Source of the DNA: Anaerovorax odorimutans
Lineage (GTDB): Bacteria > Bacillota > Clostridia > Peptostreptococcales > Anaerovoracaceae
Assembly (NCBI RefSeq): GCF_024459955.1
Contig: NZ_JANFXK010000001.1
Coordinates: forward strand, 62,001 to 126,000
Length of the DNA stretch: 64,000 nucleotides
Direction: 5' to 3'
Under the pieces are notes generated by a model. The model made no database searches. It worked only from the letters and a program-made list of their open reading frames with translations, and was not told where the DNA came from. This document shows positions 7,548 to 16,900 of this stretch, in pieces. Both the position numbers and the translations under genes were made by a program. How positions within the stretch are numbered: position 1 is the stretch's first letter; each line of letters begins with the position of its first letter.

Positions 7548-8369
7548 TTAAAATTTTCGAATCCGCACCGCCGGTTTGCCCAAAACCGACTCCCGGATTT
7601 TTCCCCAAACATTCATCATGGTGTTTTCCAGGTCGATCATACTGCGCCCCAGGAAACGGGCGACCAGCAGCCTTTCCGTAATATTGCCGGCAGCGAAACG
7701 GACATTGCCGCCATGGATGCAGGTATTCAGTTCTTCCGCCAGATTCTTCGCCAGGGCAGGCGCGTAAACATAAACCGTCCCATTGACCAGATAGCCCTCC
7801 AGCATTCCCGCCTCCCGCAGATCCATGGTTTTGGGCTCGATTCGGCTGTTGTCATAGACCATTAGCCGGCCATCGACATAGATCTTCGTCTTTGAGGCGT
7901 ACAGATCATAATCGAAGATTTCTCCCCGGGAAACCCGCCCTGCCGTAACCATATCGGAGGCAATTAAAATGCCGTCTTTATCTAAGTAAAAAATATTTTC
8001 CAGCAAGGTCTTTGATTGCGCAAAGGGAACATTATGCTCCGGCAGATATTCCAGGGCACTGCCTTCTCCCACCTGAAAGCGATTGACGATTTCCGCATGG
8101 CCGTCCTCCATCTTATACAGCTTGGTACTGGCAGGCGTCGTGATAAGCGCCCGACTGTTCTTCTCCAGTATGATTTCCGAGAAAAGCCGGTCATGCTGCA
8201 GGACTCCGCCGCTCGGATTGAGAAGATAAACAAAGGCGGTTCCGTCCTCGTCCTGATAATGGGGAGGCATGATCTGCAGCGGCAGTTTGAAATACTGTCT
8301 GGCAAGATAGGTCCGCCCGTCTTCCCGTTTTCGGAATACCAGCATCATTTTTCCCGTCGGCATCTTCAT
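7548..8369 (-). CDS. ureD: urease accessory protein UreD
   Basis: A 273-residue protein with the UreD/UreH beta-solenoid pattern: PSGGVLQHDRLFSEI (about 50-70), ITTPASTKLYKM (about 75-90), YLPEHNVPFAQS and EIFDYDLYAS. UreD binds apo-urease and, with UreF and UreG, forms the complex through which Ni2+ and CO2 reach the active site. It is the last of the six urease genes, 9 bases after ureG. GGAGAGG precedes the start. Confidence 0.95.
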   Translation of the reverse strand: MKMPTGKMMLVFRKREDGRTYLARQYFKLPLQIMPPHYQDEDGTAFVYLLNPSGGVLQHDRLFSEIILEKNSRALITTPASTKLYKMEDGHAEIVNRFQVGEGSALEYLPEHNVPFAQSKTLLENIFYLDKDGILIASDMVTAGRVSRGEIFDYDLYASKTKIYVDGRLMVYDNSRIEPKTMDLREAGMLEGYLVNGTVYVYAPALAKNLAEELNTCIHGGNVRFAAGNITERLLVARFLGRSMIDLENTMMNVWGKIRESVLGKPAVRIRKF

Positions 8370-8378
8370 ATCCTCTCC

Positions 8379-8987
8379 TCAATCTTCAAGCAGCATATCC
8401 TTTTTAATCCAGTCAATTACTTCATCCACACCCGTGCCGTCAAAAAGATCGGTAAATACATATGGACGCTTTCCCCGCTGGGCTTTGGTATCGCGGTCCA
8501 TCACGCTAAGATCGCTGTGGACATAAGGTGCGAGATCAATTTTATTAATAACCAGAAGGTCAGACTTTGTGATACCCGGGCCTCCTTTCCGCGGAATTTC
8601 TTCTCCCTCCCCTACATCTATAACGAAGATCAGGCCGTCTGCCAGTTCCGGACTGAAGGTAGCGGCAAGGTTATCGCCGCCGCTTTCCACAAAGATGATA
8701 TCCAGATCGGCAAAACGGCCGGTCAAAACATCAATTGCGTCTAAATTCATTGAAATATCTTCCCTTACCGCCGTGTGCGGACAGCCGCCGGTTTCCACCC
8801 CTAAAATCCGCTCCGGAGGCAGCGCCTCAGCCCGGGTCAGGATCAGGGCGTCCTCTTTGGTAAAAATGTCATTGGTCACTACTGCCAGCTCATAATCACT
8901 GCGCAGCCTTTTGCACAGCTGCCCGATCAGGGCTGTTTTTCCTGAGCCGACCGGCCCGCCCACCCCGATTCGTATTGGTTTTCGCAT
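8379..8987 (-). CDS. ureG: urease accessory GTPase UreG
   Basis: This 202-residue SIMIBI-class GTPase has the P-loop GPVGSGKT at 11-18, the metal-binding Cys-Pro-His motif at 69-71 (GGCPHTA), Switch/Walker [10 protein letters not shown] and the guanine motif [11 protein letters not shown] hydrolysis drives nickel transfer into urease. In bacteria lacking UreE, UreG must obtain nickel from another source, such as HypA-like proteins or free metal. It sits between ureF (16 bases upstream) and ureD, with a ribosome site AGGAGG(A) before the start. Confidence 0.97.
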   Translation of the reverse strand: MRKPIRIGVGGPVGSGKTALIGQLCKRLRSDYELAVVTNDIFTKEDALILTRAEALPPERILGVETGGCPHTAVREDISMNLDAIDVLTGRFADLDIIFVESGGDNLAATFSPELADGLIFVIDVGEGEEIPRKGGPGITKSDLLVINKIDLAPYVHSDLSVMDRDTKAQRGKRPYVFTDLFDGTGVDEVIDWIKKDMLLED

Positions 8988-9003
8988 TTGTTCTTTCCTC
9001 CTT

Positions 9004-9693
9004 TCAGGACATATACAGTCTCACCGGCAGTGTTTCGTGTACAATGCCGGCAATATCCATTGCCGGGCAAAAGTTGGATACCTCCGCCAGCGGTCTGTTT
9101 ATACTTTCATCCACACAGGTTTCCATAAGCGGCTGCAAACCCAGCAGGAGCTGCTGCGCCTGGGTATTGCCCAGGGGAATCAATTTTACGCCGCTCTGCA
9201 CCAATGCGTTTGCCGCGCTGAACACAAAAGCGCCCAGGCTGCTTTCCAGTCCCAGCCCAAGTCTGCCGCATACCAGACCGTAGGCCACGGGATAAGAAAT
9301 TCCTTTATTCGCCGACAGCTTACGGAGCCGGCAGATATCTTCATCTGCCAAAAGCTCCGCCGTTATCCGCAAAAAGGCTTTTCCCATCCTCAGACTGGCC
9401 TCACGGCTTTCCTTGGTCACCTTTACCGCGCGGCTGAATTCTTCCAGTTCCAGAATGGCTTCTATTTTCCATTCCGGCGCTATCCGGTACGCCGCGCACA
9501 GAATCGGGCCTTCGCACCGGCTGACAGTGCTGGCCAGATAGGTTTTCAGAAAGGAATTAAAAGTTTGTGCATCTGCGACAGCTCCGCAGGCAACATAGGT
9601 TTCCAGTCCCCAGGACTGGCTGAATCCGCCGGTGGGAAAGGTCCCGCCGGCAAATTGCATTAAAGAGAATAATTGTTTCTGCCCGATTGTCAT
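9004..9693 (-). CDS. ureF: urease accessory protein UreF
   Basis: A 229-residue, all-helical protein with the UreF signatures [16 protein letters not shown] (about 19-34), a central [15 protein letters not shown] and the C-terminal [16 protein letters not shown]. UreF acts as the activating partner of UreG and bridges it to UreD and urease. It starts 12 bases after ureC, exactly where ureE is usually found in ureABCEFG operons; no ureE-like frame exists here. Confidence 0.95.
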   Translation of the reverse strand: MTIGQKQLFSLMQFAGGTFPTGGFSQSWGLETYVACGAVADAQTFNSFLKTYLASTVSRCEGPILCAAYRIAPEWKIEAILELEEFSRAVKVTKESREASLRMGKAFLRITAELLADEDICRLRKLSANKGISYPVAYGLVCGRLGLGLESSLGAFVFSAANALVQSGVKLIPLGNTQAQQLLLGLQPLMETCVDESINRPLAEVSNFCPAMDIAGIVHETLPVRLYMS

Positions 9694-9705
9694 TGATCTG
9701 CTCCT

Positions 9706-11427
9706 CTACCTGAAAAAGTACCTCTGCGCCAACGGAAGCTCTTCCAATGGATGGCAGGTAATGTGTTCCCCGTTGACAAACACTTTATACGTCTCGGGAT
9801 CAATACGGATATCCGGGCAGAGGCCATTGCGCACCATATCGGATTTGCGGAGATTTCTGGTGCTGCTGACAGGGGCAAATTTGGCTGCTGATCCCGGCAG
9901 CTTTTCCCCCAGCCCGTTTTCCACAGCTGCTTTTGTGACAAAAATTTTACTGTGCCTCGCTATGGCCGCAGCTGACAGCGTCGCGTACTGGGGCCTGTAA
10001 ATCATCGGCTCCGCCACCTCGATGGAGGCATTCACATCGCCGGAAGGGGAGTACACAAGCAGCCCGCTCTTGAATACCATCGTCGGCTTTGCGCCAAAGA
10101 AAGCAGGCTTCCACATGACAATATCCGCCATCTTACCGGTTTCCAGGGAGCCCACATATTCACTGATACCAAAGGTAATCGCCGGATTGATTGTATATTT
10201 GGCAATATAACGCAGCACCCGTTGGTTGTCACTGCCTTCATGATCCTCCGGCAGCGGCCCTCTCTGACGCTTCATTTTGGAAGCCAGCTGCCAGGAGCGA
10301 AGCACCGATTCACCCACTCTCCCCATGCCCTGAGAGTCGGACCCCAGCATGGAGATAGCGCCCATATCGTGGAGAACGTCCTCGGCAGCAATGGTTTCTC
10401 CCCGGATTCTGGAGTCCGCAAAGGCCACATCCTCCGGCACCCTGGGGTTGAGATGGTGCGCCGACATGATCATATCCAGATGCTCGGCAACCGTATTAAC
10501 TGTGAAAGGGTTGGTCGGATTGGTAGAGGAAGGGAGGATATTCGGCTCCCCGCAGACCTTCATGATATCGGGAGCATGTCCGCCGCCGGCGCCTTCCGTA
10601 TGATAGGCATGCATGGTCCGGCCGCCGATAGCCTCGAGGGTGCTTTCTACAAATCCGCTTTCGTTGAGCGTATCCGAATGGATCTGCACTTGAAAATCAA
10701 ATTCGTCCGCTGCGTCCAGACAGCATTTTATTACCGCCGGAGTCGCCCCGTAATCCTCATGCAGCTTCATCCCGATGGCGCCATTTAACGCCTGTTCCCC
10801 AATCGTATCCGGCAGACTGGAATTTCCCCTTCCTAAAAATCCGGCATTGATCGGCAGCATTTCATGAGCCTCAATCATTGCATGGAGATGAAACGGCCCC
10901 GGGCACTCGATGCTCAGGGTCTTTGCTCCGGTGCCTCCTCCCAGCATGGTCGTGATTCCGTTGCTGAGGGCTTCCCATACCTGAGCCGGTGATTCGAAAT
11001 GAACATGGACATCCAGTCCTCCGGCCGTTGCAATAAGGCCTTCCGCCGAAACCACTTCCGTACTGGCTCCGATCACCAGTCCGGGGGTAATATCCATGGT
11101 GTGCGGATTTCCGGCTTTGCCGATTCCCACGATCGTTCCATCCCTGATGCCGATATCGCCTTTTATAATGCCCAATTTGGCATCTATGACCACCGCATTG
11201 GAGATACATACATCCAGAACACCGTCAGCTGCTGTTTTCCCCGCAATCTGACCCATTCCGTCGCGAAAAGTTTTTCCGCCTCCGGAAAGAGTCTCGTCTC
11301 CATAACATTCCGCTGCGTAATCTTTTTCGATTTCTATAATCAGTCCTGTATCAGCCAAATGGATCCTATCGCCGGCAGTAGGGCCATACATATCACAGTA
11401 TTCCTGTCTGGATAGTTTCATAGCCAT
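9706..11427 (-). CDS. ureC: urease alpha (catalytic) subunit UreC
   Basis: A 573-residue amidohydrolase that splits urea into ammonia and carbamate. All nickel ligands are present: H141 and H143 (DVHVH), carbamylated K221 (GMKLHED), H250 (QIHSD), H276 (HAYHTEG) and D364 (GSDSQGMG). The catalytic histidine of the mobile flap is also present (H324 in SAHHLNP). The flap cysteine found in most ureases (VCHHL) is replaced by Ala323. Its start overlaps the ureB stop by one base, indicating translational coupling, and GGAGGAG lies upstream. Length and order of motifs are normal for a bacterial three-subunit enzyme. Confidence 0.98.
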   Translation of the reverse strand: MAMKLSRQEYCDMYGPTAGDRIHLADTGLIIEIEKDYAAECYGDETLSGGGKTFRDGMGQIAGKTAADGVLDVCISNAVVIDAKLGIIKGDIGIRDGTIVGIGKAGNPHTMDITPGLVIGASTEVVSAEGLIATAGGLDVHVHFESPAQVWEALSNGITTMLGGGTGAKTLSIECPGPFHLHAMIEAHEMLPINAGFLGRGNSSLPDTIGEQALNGAIGMKLHEDYGATPAVIKCCLDAADEFDFQVQIHSDTLNESGFVESTLEAIGGRTMHAYHTEGAGGGHAPDIMKVCGEPNILPSSTNPTNPFTVNTVAEHLDMIMSAHHLNPRVPEDVAFADSRIRGETIAAEDVLHDMGAISMLGSDSQGMGRVGESVLRSWQLASKMKRQRGPLPEDHEGSDNQRVLRYIAKYTINPAITFGISEYVGSLETGKMADIVMWKPAFFGAKPTMVFKSGLLVYSPSGDVNASIEVAEPMIYRPQYATLSAAAIARHSKIFVTKAAVENGLGEKLPGSAAKFAPVSSTRNLRKSDMVRNGLCPDIRIDPETYKVFVNGEHITCHPLEELPLAQRYFFR

Positions 11428-11804
11428 TATTTCTCTCCTCCCCGCTCCAATTGCTCCGCCGCTTTTAAGGCTGCTGCCCGCACGCCGGGATCGTCAGCCT
11501 GACCCATCGTCATGCCGCGAAAACCAATCACTGTACGGCTGCCGGTATATGGGACCAGACTCACTTTTTTGTCTTCCCCCGGCTCAAAGCGCACAGCTGT
11601 GCCCGCCGGGATATCCAGACGCATCCCCAACGCTTTTTCCCGCGGGAATTTCAAGGCCGGGTTAGCCTCAAAGAAATGGTAATGGGAGCATACCTGGATA
11701 CAGCGGTCGCCGGTATTATTGACTGCCAGCCGGATTGCCGGCTTGTGTTCGTTAATTGTAACAGGTTCGCTCCTGAAAATTATCTGCCCGACTTGATATT
11801 TCAT
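11427..11804 (-). CDS. ureB: urease beta subunit UreB
   Basis: A 125-residue structural subunit of the (alpha-beta-gamma)3 enzyme. Family segments are present: [14 protein letters not shown], [28 protein letters not shown] and [16 protein letters not shown], then the GxRxVIGFRG end. It is about 20 residues longer than the classic form, with an alanine-rich C-terminal tail. It starts 9 bases after ureA, and AGGAGG precedes the ATG. Confidence 0.96.
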   Translation of the reverse strand: MKYQVGQIIFRSEPVTINEHKPAIRLAVNNTGDRCIQVCSHYHFFEANPALKFPREKALGMRLDIPAGTAVRFEPGEDKKVSLVPYTGSRTVIGFRGMTMGQADDPGVRAAALKAAEQLERGGEK

Positions 11805-11813
11805 GTTTTCCTC

Positions 11814-12173
11814 CTAATCGTGCATAGAAACCAGCTGCTCCATTGGGATCGCCTCCCCCCGCCGCTCCAGTCGGACCGGATCTTGTATGGACAGCAGCTT
11901 GTTTCCGTCGGGAAGCAGGACCTCCAGCTGGATCAGAGGCATCAGCGCTGCCGTTCCCTCCATGACATCCTCTTCTGTAATAATCATCGATCCTGCTTCA
12001 GCCAGGTCAGCCAGGGAACAAGTTCCCGCCCGCGCCCGCTCCAACAGCTCATCGCAGATAATGGCGGAAGCTTCCACATAGTTGAGCTTTACGCCCCGTT
12101 TCCACCGTCTCCTGGCCACCTCTGCCACATTGAATATCAAGAGCCTTTCCTGTTCCTTTATCGTCAGGTTCAT
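11814..12173 (-). CDS. ureA: urease gamma subunit UreA
   Basis: A 119-residue protein with the UreA pattern: MNLTIKEQERLLIF, RGVKLNYVEASAII, and ITEEDVMEGTAALMPLIQLEVLLPDG. Family members normally end near residue 100; here about 18 extra residues (RLERRGEAIPMEQLVSMHD region) extend the C-terminus. It is the first urease gene. AAGGAG lies before the start, and a hairpin (12212-12257) separates it from the upstream amidohydrolase gene, 95 bases away on the same strand. Confidence 0.95.
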   Translation of the reverse strand: MNLTIKEQERLLIFNVAEVARRRWKRGVKLNYVEASAIICDELLERARAGTCSLADLAEAGSMIITEEDVMEGTAALMPLIQLEVLLPDGNKLLSIQDPVRLERRGEAIPMEQLVSMHD

Positions 12174-12211
12174 AGATTTTTCTCCTTCTTTTTTCTAAGG
12201 AAGCGGCAATC

Positions 12212-12257
12212 AGGCGGCATCTCCGGGATTTAGTCGTGGTACCCGCAAGATGCCGCC
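12212..12257 (-). other. hairpin between amidohydrolase and ureA
   Basis: A 10-bp perfect stem, GGCGGCATCT (12213-12222) / AGATGCCGCC (12248-12257), has an inner CGGG/CCCG pairing and no U tract on the - strand. It may protect or process the mRNA, or partly attenuate read-through into the urease genes. Confidence 0.55.
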
Positions 12258-12268
12258 CTGCCTATATG

Positions 12269-13810
12269 TCAGAAGTCTTGTTTGCTGTATATAACTTTGC
12301 CGTTTTTTATTGTGCATAGAGCTTCCATGTCATAGATCTCCTTTGCACTGGCATATTCATAAGGATCCCGGTCGATAATCACCAGGTCAGCCTGTTTTCC
12401 GATTTCGACCGTACCCTTCTTGTCTTCCTGGCGGACGCTGTACGCCGCGTTTGACGTGTACATTTTCAGCGCCTCTGTGACGGAAATATTCCGTATGGGA
12501 TTGTCGCCGTTTACACAGGTGGCGATATCCGTCAGTGGATCGATGGGAGTTACCGGACAATCGGAGCCGCCGATCACGGTGATCCCCTTTTCAATAATCC
12601 GGTTGAACGGGTCCCAGCGGTCTGCTCTTTCCCGCCCTAAGATCATTTCGAATTCGCCGCCTTCTTTTTTATCCCACAAGTAAGTGAAGCCCGGCTGCAT
12701 GGAAATGATGAGATCCAGATCTGCCGCCATTTGAATCTGCCCTTTTGTCGGCAGGCAAAAATGCTCAATGCGATGGCGCAGATCTTTTTGCCCCTGCTCC
12801 CGGATTACCCGATAATAGGTATAGATCAGCTGGTCGATGGCCCGTTCGCCGACAGCGTGCATACTGCACTGTATTCCTGCGCGATGGGCTTCCGAAACCA
12901 CTTTATAAACCTCATCGTCATTATGATACAATACTCCCCGCAGCTCCGGCGCTGTCACAAACGGTTCAAAATTCGCCATTGTATATTCGAACAGTGCTCC
13001 GTCCAGCGTCAGACATCCCCCGACTCTCGGCAGATCCCTGTCCAGAGCTTTCCGCACGTCCCAGGTCTGATAAAAGGGAACGATATCAATGGCCAGCTGG
13101 CTGCCCCGGTCCAGGATCAAGTCCAAATCCCTGTCGTCTTTTACAAATTGACCAAACAATCCGTGTATGGTCGTAGCTCCCTGGGACGCTGCGTATTCTG
13201 CGCAGTCCTTTATAAATTTCCACAGCTCGTCATCGCTCAGAGATCCCAGGATGTTGGCGGTAGCCAGAAAGGAAGATTCGTCAGAGGAATATACCCCGCT
13301 GGCTATGCCCTCTGTTTTTTCCACACCCGGATAATCCTCCGGCACCTGCGCCACTTCCACGCCCTGGGAGTTAACGGCACACCCGTGGAGCGTAGCGGCA
13401 AAGATAACCACTTTATGACCCTCGCAGATTTCATCCAGCTCCCATCTTGTAGGGTAGCGATTTTCCTTTATGTTCTGCGGCACATAGTTTACACCATATA
13501 TCCAGCCGTTACCGTCCTCCGCCCGGCACCGTTCTTTTAACTCGCTCAACACCTCCGAAATATCCGCGCAGTTCTGCAGATCGACTCCGTTGAGGTTAAT
13601 TCCCGCGTTCAATACGTGTACATGGCAGTCGGTAAGCCCCGGAAGGACCGTTGCTCCCGCTGCGTCAATGGTCCGCACGGCCTCATCCTGCGGCTGTCCC
13701 TGCCCCAGCCTGGCAATGGTCTGATCGCTGACAGCAAGCCAGTCATACCGGTTCAGATCCTGGTCCATAGAAATAATATTGGCATTTTTAATGATTAAGT
13801 CATACTTCAT
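12269..13810 (-). CDS. Amidohydro_3 (YtcJ-like) metal-dependent hydrolase
   Basis: This 513-residue TIM-barrel amidohydrolase has a beta-sandwich formed by both ends. Metal-site motifs are H63/H65 (DCHVHV), SMHAVGERAID, RIEHFCLPT and GGSDCPV (catalytic Asp). The YtcJ/NfdA group hydrolyses N-acyl or ureido amides and related bonds; the substrate is not predictable. It is a close paralogue of the gene at 15163, with shared segments such as LTDIATCVNGDNPIRNISVTE versus LYGIACCIKNPDPRRNVSVTE. It lies in a same-strand run with the MFS carrier and the urease genes, so a product such as urea or carbamate feeding urease is a reasonable hypothesis. Confidence 0.88.
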   Translation of the reverse strand: MKYDLIIKNANIISMDQDLNRYDWLAVSDQTIARLGQGQPQDEAVRTIDAAGATVLPGLTDCHVHVLNAGINLNGVDLQNCADISEVLSELKERCRAEDGNGWIYGVNYVPQNIKENRYPTRWELDEICEGHKVVIFAATLHGCAVNSQGVEVAQVPEDYPGVEKTEGIASGVYSSDESSFLATANILGSLSDDELWKFIKDCAEYAASQGATTIHGLFGQFVKDDRDLDLILDRGSQLAIDIVPFYQTWDVRKALDRDLPRVGGCLTLDGALFEYTMANFEPFVTAPELRGVLYHNDDEVYKVVSEAHRAGIQCSMHAVGERAIDQLIYTYYRVIREQGQKDLRHRIEHFCLPTKGQIQMAADLDLIISMQPGFTYLWDKKEGGEFEMILGRERADRWDPFNRIIEKGITVIGGSDCPVTPIDPLTDIATCVNGDNPIRNISVTEALKMYTSNAAYSVRQEDKKGTVEIGKQADLVIIDRDPYEYASAKEIYDMEALCTIKNGKVIYSKQDF

Positions 13811-13844
13811 ACGCCTTTTCTCCTTTCACACAGAGTACAAATGA

Positions 13845-15131
13845 CTAGCTGATCTTCTCATGCAGCTCCTCTTCGCTGATCCTGTTTTTATAAAAGAATT
13901 TATCAGAACAGAAGATTCCTCTCAATACTGCTGAAATCAGCAGGAAGCATGCCATTAGGATAAAGGCCGGCGTATAGGAACCGGTCAGGTCGTATATAAG
14001 TCCCACGATGGAAGATCCAAAGGCCACGCCCACGGCGATAAAGATATTCAGGTAAGATATAAATTTTCCGATCTCCTTTTCTCCGAACATATGGTTCATT
14101 ACCAACGGAGAAATAACGTTGACTGCCGGACAGCCAAAGCCATAACCCAGGATTAAAACAATTACCAGCCATGGATAGTGCGGTATTGCGATGGTTGCGA
14201 TAAAGGCAATGGCAAAGATAATCGATACGGTAACGGCTCCTCCGCTGAGTTTGAACCTGTCGCAGTACGCGCCGACTACAATCTGTCCGATCGTCAAGGC
14301 GCCGAACATCAGAGAAAATACCGAAGAGGCCAGAGTATTGGATAATCCCCCCAGCTCCAGGAATGGCATCGTATGACTCAGCAGTGTGCCCGAAGCAATG
14401 GTAATGGAAGCTGCCGACAGCAGCACGATCCACGTTGACGGTCTTTTTATAGCCCGCTTGAAAGTAGCCCCTGTTACATCCTCCTGGTTTACCGGCACAT
14501 CCTCCGCGTCGCCTTTACGCACAAGCCCTTTTTCCTCAGGCGACCATTTCATGAAGACCAGGACGCACGGAATACAAATCACTACCAGGCAGAGCCCGAT
14601 AATCAGATATCCGATTCTCCAGCCAAAGTTCTGCACGATAATGTTCATCAGCCAGGACATAATCATTGCGCCCAGCGGGGAAAACAGTATGCCCAGAGCA
14701 AGGCCCCGCAGCTTCATTCCGAACCAGTTGCTGATAATTACGGTACACGGGGTACTTGTCAGCAGTGAAAAACAAAATCCCATGGGAATTGATAAAAGGT
14801 AGAACTGCCATAATTCCTGAGCCGCCGCAAAGCCCGCAAAAGATACGGCGCCGCATATGGCTCCAAAAATCATGATCTTTCTGATGTATTTCTTGTTCAT
14901 CTTATTCTGGAAAATGAACAGCGCCAATACGCTGGCCAGACACTGAATGGTAACATAGATTGAAAACTGTCCTATGGAAAATCCCAGATCGGTCGTCACC
15001 GGTAAAAAGAATACCCCGGTAATGGACACAATACATGAATATCCAAATACAATCAGAATAAATCCCGCGATTGTCGCCCACCAGCCAAAATACACTTTTC
15101 CATTACTATCAAAGATTTTACTTTCTTTCAT
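13845..15131 (-). CDS. MFS transporter (oxalate/formate- or monocarboxylate-like group)
   Basis: A 428-residue protein with 12 predicted membrane segments and a central cytoplasmic loop (about 200-225, WSPEEKGLVRKGDAED). The first-helix signature YFGWWATIAGFILIVFGYS and the SxPMGFCFSLLTSTPCTVIISNWF region fit the OFA/monocarboxylate porter branch of MFS. It is placed between two paralogous amidohydrolases on the same strand (34 and 31 base gaps), so it probably brings in their substrate or exports a product. Confidence 0.85.
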   Translation of the reverse strand: MKESKIFDSNGKVYFGWWATIAGFILIVFGYSCIVSITGVFFLPVTTDLGFSIGQFSIYVTIQCLASVLALFIFQNKMNKKYIRKIMIFGAICGAVSFAGFAAAQELWQFYLLSIPMGFCFSLLTSTPCTVIISNWFGMKLRGLALGILFSPLGAMIMSWLMNIIVQNFGWRIGYLIIGLCLVVICIPCVLVFMKWSPEEKGLVRKGDAEDVPVNQEDVTGATFKRAIKRPSTWIVLLSAASITIASGTLLSHTMPFLELGGLSNTLASSVFSLMFGALTIGQIVVGAYCDRFKLSGGAVTVSIIFAIAFIATIAIPHYPWLVIVLILGYGFGCPAVNVISPLVMNHMFGEKEIGKFISYLNIFIAVGVAFGSSIVGLIYDLTGSYTPAFILMACFLLISAVLRGIFCSDKFFYKNRISEEELHEKIS

Positions 15132-15162
15132 TGCTGCGCTCCCTTCTTCTCATACTCTGCGA

Positions 15163-16704
15163 TTATTTTGATTCATATACGATTTTGCCTCCATTTATAG
15201 TCATTAGTGGTTTCATTTCATAAATCTCATGGGAATCCGCATACTGATACGGATCTTTATCGACAACAGTAAAGTCGGCATCTTTTCCTGCCTCAATGGT
15301 TCCCTTGCGATCTTCCAGATGAACGGAATAGGCTGCATTGGCCGTAAAAATTTTAATGGCTTCGGTTACCGATACATTCCTCCTTGGGTCCGGGTTCTTG
15401 ATGCAGCAGGCAATGCCATAGAGCGGATCAACGAGAGATACCGGCGAATCGGACCCTCCGCAGATGATGCCGCCGCGCTTGATGATTTCCGGGAAAACCT
15501 CCATACGGTCCGCACGCTCTCTGCCAAACAGCAGTTCATAATATCCGCCCTCTGGCTGTCCCCACATGCCGGTGAAGGACGGCTGCATGGATGCGATCAG
15601 CCCTAATTCTGCCAGCATATCCATATGCTTGTCCGTAGGCAGTGAGAAATGCTCAATGCGATGGCGCAGATCCTTGGGTCCCTGCTCCCCGATCACCTGC
15701 TTGAAAATGTAGATCAGCTGGTCAATGGCTCTGGTCCCCAGGGCGTGAAAGGCACATTGTATATTATTGGCGTGGGCCTTTGATACCAGCTGGTAGATCT
15801 CTTCATCCGTATGTAATAAGAAACCGCGACGCTCAGGATGCTCCGGATAAGGTTCCTCCAGAGCCATGGTGTATTCAAAGCCTGCTCCGTCCAGAGTGAG
15901 GCAGCCTCCAATACGGTTCAAATGGTAGGGTTTGATTTTCTCCAAATCCCAGGTCTGATAGAACACTTCAATGTTGATTGGAAGTTCATCGCCTCTGTCG
16001 ATCACCAGATCGATGTCCTTATCTCCGTCAACAAATTGACCCATCAGACCGACCATAGTCGTTACGCCCTTGGCGGCGGCATAGTTGCTGCAGTCCTTAA
16101 CAAAGTCGAAAAGACGATCCTCCGGCAGCTGCGCAAAGATTTGTCCCATAACCGGAAACGCGGCATCATCGGACAAAAGCACGCCCTTTAATTCCCCATC
16201 TTCATCTTTTTCAACATCCGCCACGTCCGGAATGTCTACTCGGTCCATAGCTTTGGAGTTCAAAGAAATTCCATGAAGCGTCTGCGCTGCGATCATAATC
16301 GGATGCCCGTTGCAAATCCGGTCCAGTTCCGTTTTATTGGGAAACCGCTCCTCTTTCATGTTTTGCGACATAAAGCCTGCTCCGAACACCCAGGAGTCAT
16401 CATTCTGCTCCCTGCACGCGTCGCCTAACAGTTTCAGCACTTCGTCAATGCTTTTACTTTCCAGCAGATTCACACTGTTTAAAAAGAAACCTGTAGGCAT
16501 AACGTGGGCATGGGCATCAAACAGTCCCGGCAGGACAGTCGCGCCCTTTAAATCGACGGTTTCTTTTGCGGCGGCGGTTTCCGGCGGCTTTCCGAGTCCC
16601 ACCTCCGAAATAATCCCATCCTTTACAGCCACCCAGTCTGCTCTCTGCTCCGATTCATTCAGCGTTATAATGTTCCCGTTCTTTAATATAAGATCGTAAT
16701 TCAT
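15163..16704 (-). CDS. Amidohydro_3 (YtcJ-like) metal-dependent hydrolase, paralogue 2
   Basis: A 513-residue paralogue of the 12269 protein with the same length and motif order: H65/H67 (DAHAHV), AFHALGTRAID, RIEHFSLPTD and GGSDSPVSLVDPL. It is the first gene of the - strand run that continues through the MFS carrier and second amidohydrolase to urease. Ribosome site GGAGGAAAAAC precedes the start. A 196-base region rich in palindromes separates it from the divergent LuxR regulator, which probably controls it. The two copies may act on different acyl or carbamoyl substrates. Confidence 0.88.
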   Translation of the reverse strand: MNYDLILKNGNIITLNESEQRADWVAVKDGIISEVGLGKPPETAAAKETVDLKGATVLPGLFDAHAHVMPTGFFLNSVNLLESKSIDEVLKLLGDACREQNDDSWVFGAGFMSQNMKEERFPNKTELDRICNGHPIMIAAQTLHGISLNSKAMDRVDIPDVADVEKDEDGELKGVLLSDDAAFPVMGQIFAQLPEDRLFDFVKDCSNYAAAKGVTTMVGLMGQFVDGDKDIDLVIDRGDELPINIEVFYQTWDLEKIKPYHLNRIGGCLTLDGAGFEYTMALEEPYPEHPERRGFLLHTDEEIYQLVSKAHANNIQCAFHALGTRAIDQLIYIFKQVIGEQGPKDLRHRIEHFSLPTDKHMDMLAELGLIASMQPSFTGMWGQPEGGYYELLFGRERADRMEVFPEIIKRGGIICGGSDSPVSLVDPLYGIACCIKNPDPRRNVSVTEAIKIFTANAAYSVHLEDRKGTIEAGKDADFTVVDKDPYQYADSHEIYEMKPLMTINGGKIVYESK

Positions 16705-16803
16705 GTTTTTCCTCCTCCCCTGTCTTCCATGCTTATTTTATCTGCCATCGACCCGTTTTTTCAATAATCTGAATTTTTATTTATTTACTCACCTGTTGTA
16801 GTT

Positions 16804-16857
16804 CTACTCATTTTGAGTAGAGGTTGGACATTTTTGATTATTGCGATAATCAAAAAT
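16804..16857. promoter_or_regulatory. two palindromes in the divergent amidohydrolase/LuxR region
   Basis: CTACTCA-TTT-TGAGTAG spans 16804-16820 (7-bp perfect arms). ATTTTTGATTAT (16830-16841) pairs perfectly with ATAATCAAAAAT (16846-16857) around TGCG. These are the best candidate operators for the LuxR regulator that starts 44 bases later and for the amidohydrolase transcript going left. Confidence 0.7.
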
Positions 16858-16900
16858 ATATATTATCCTCTTTTATATGGACTTCGTCAGGAGGGCGCGT

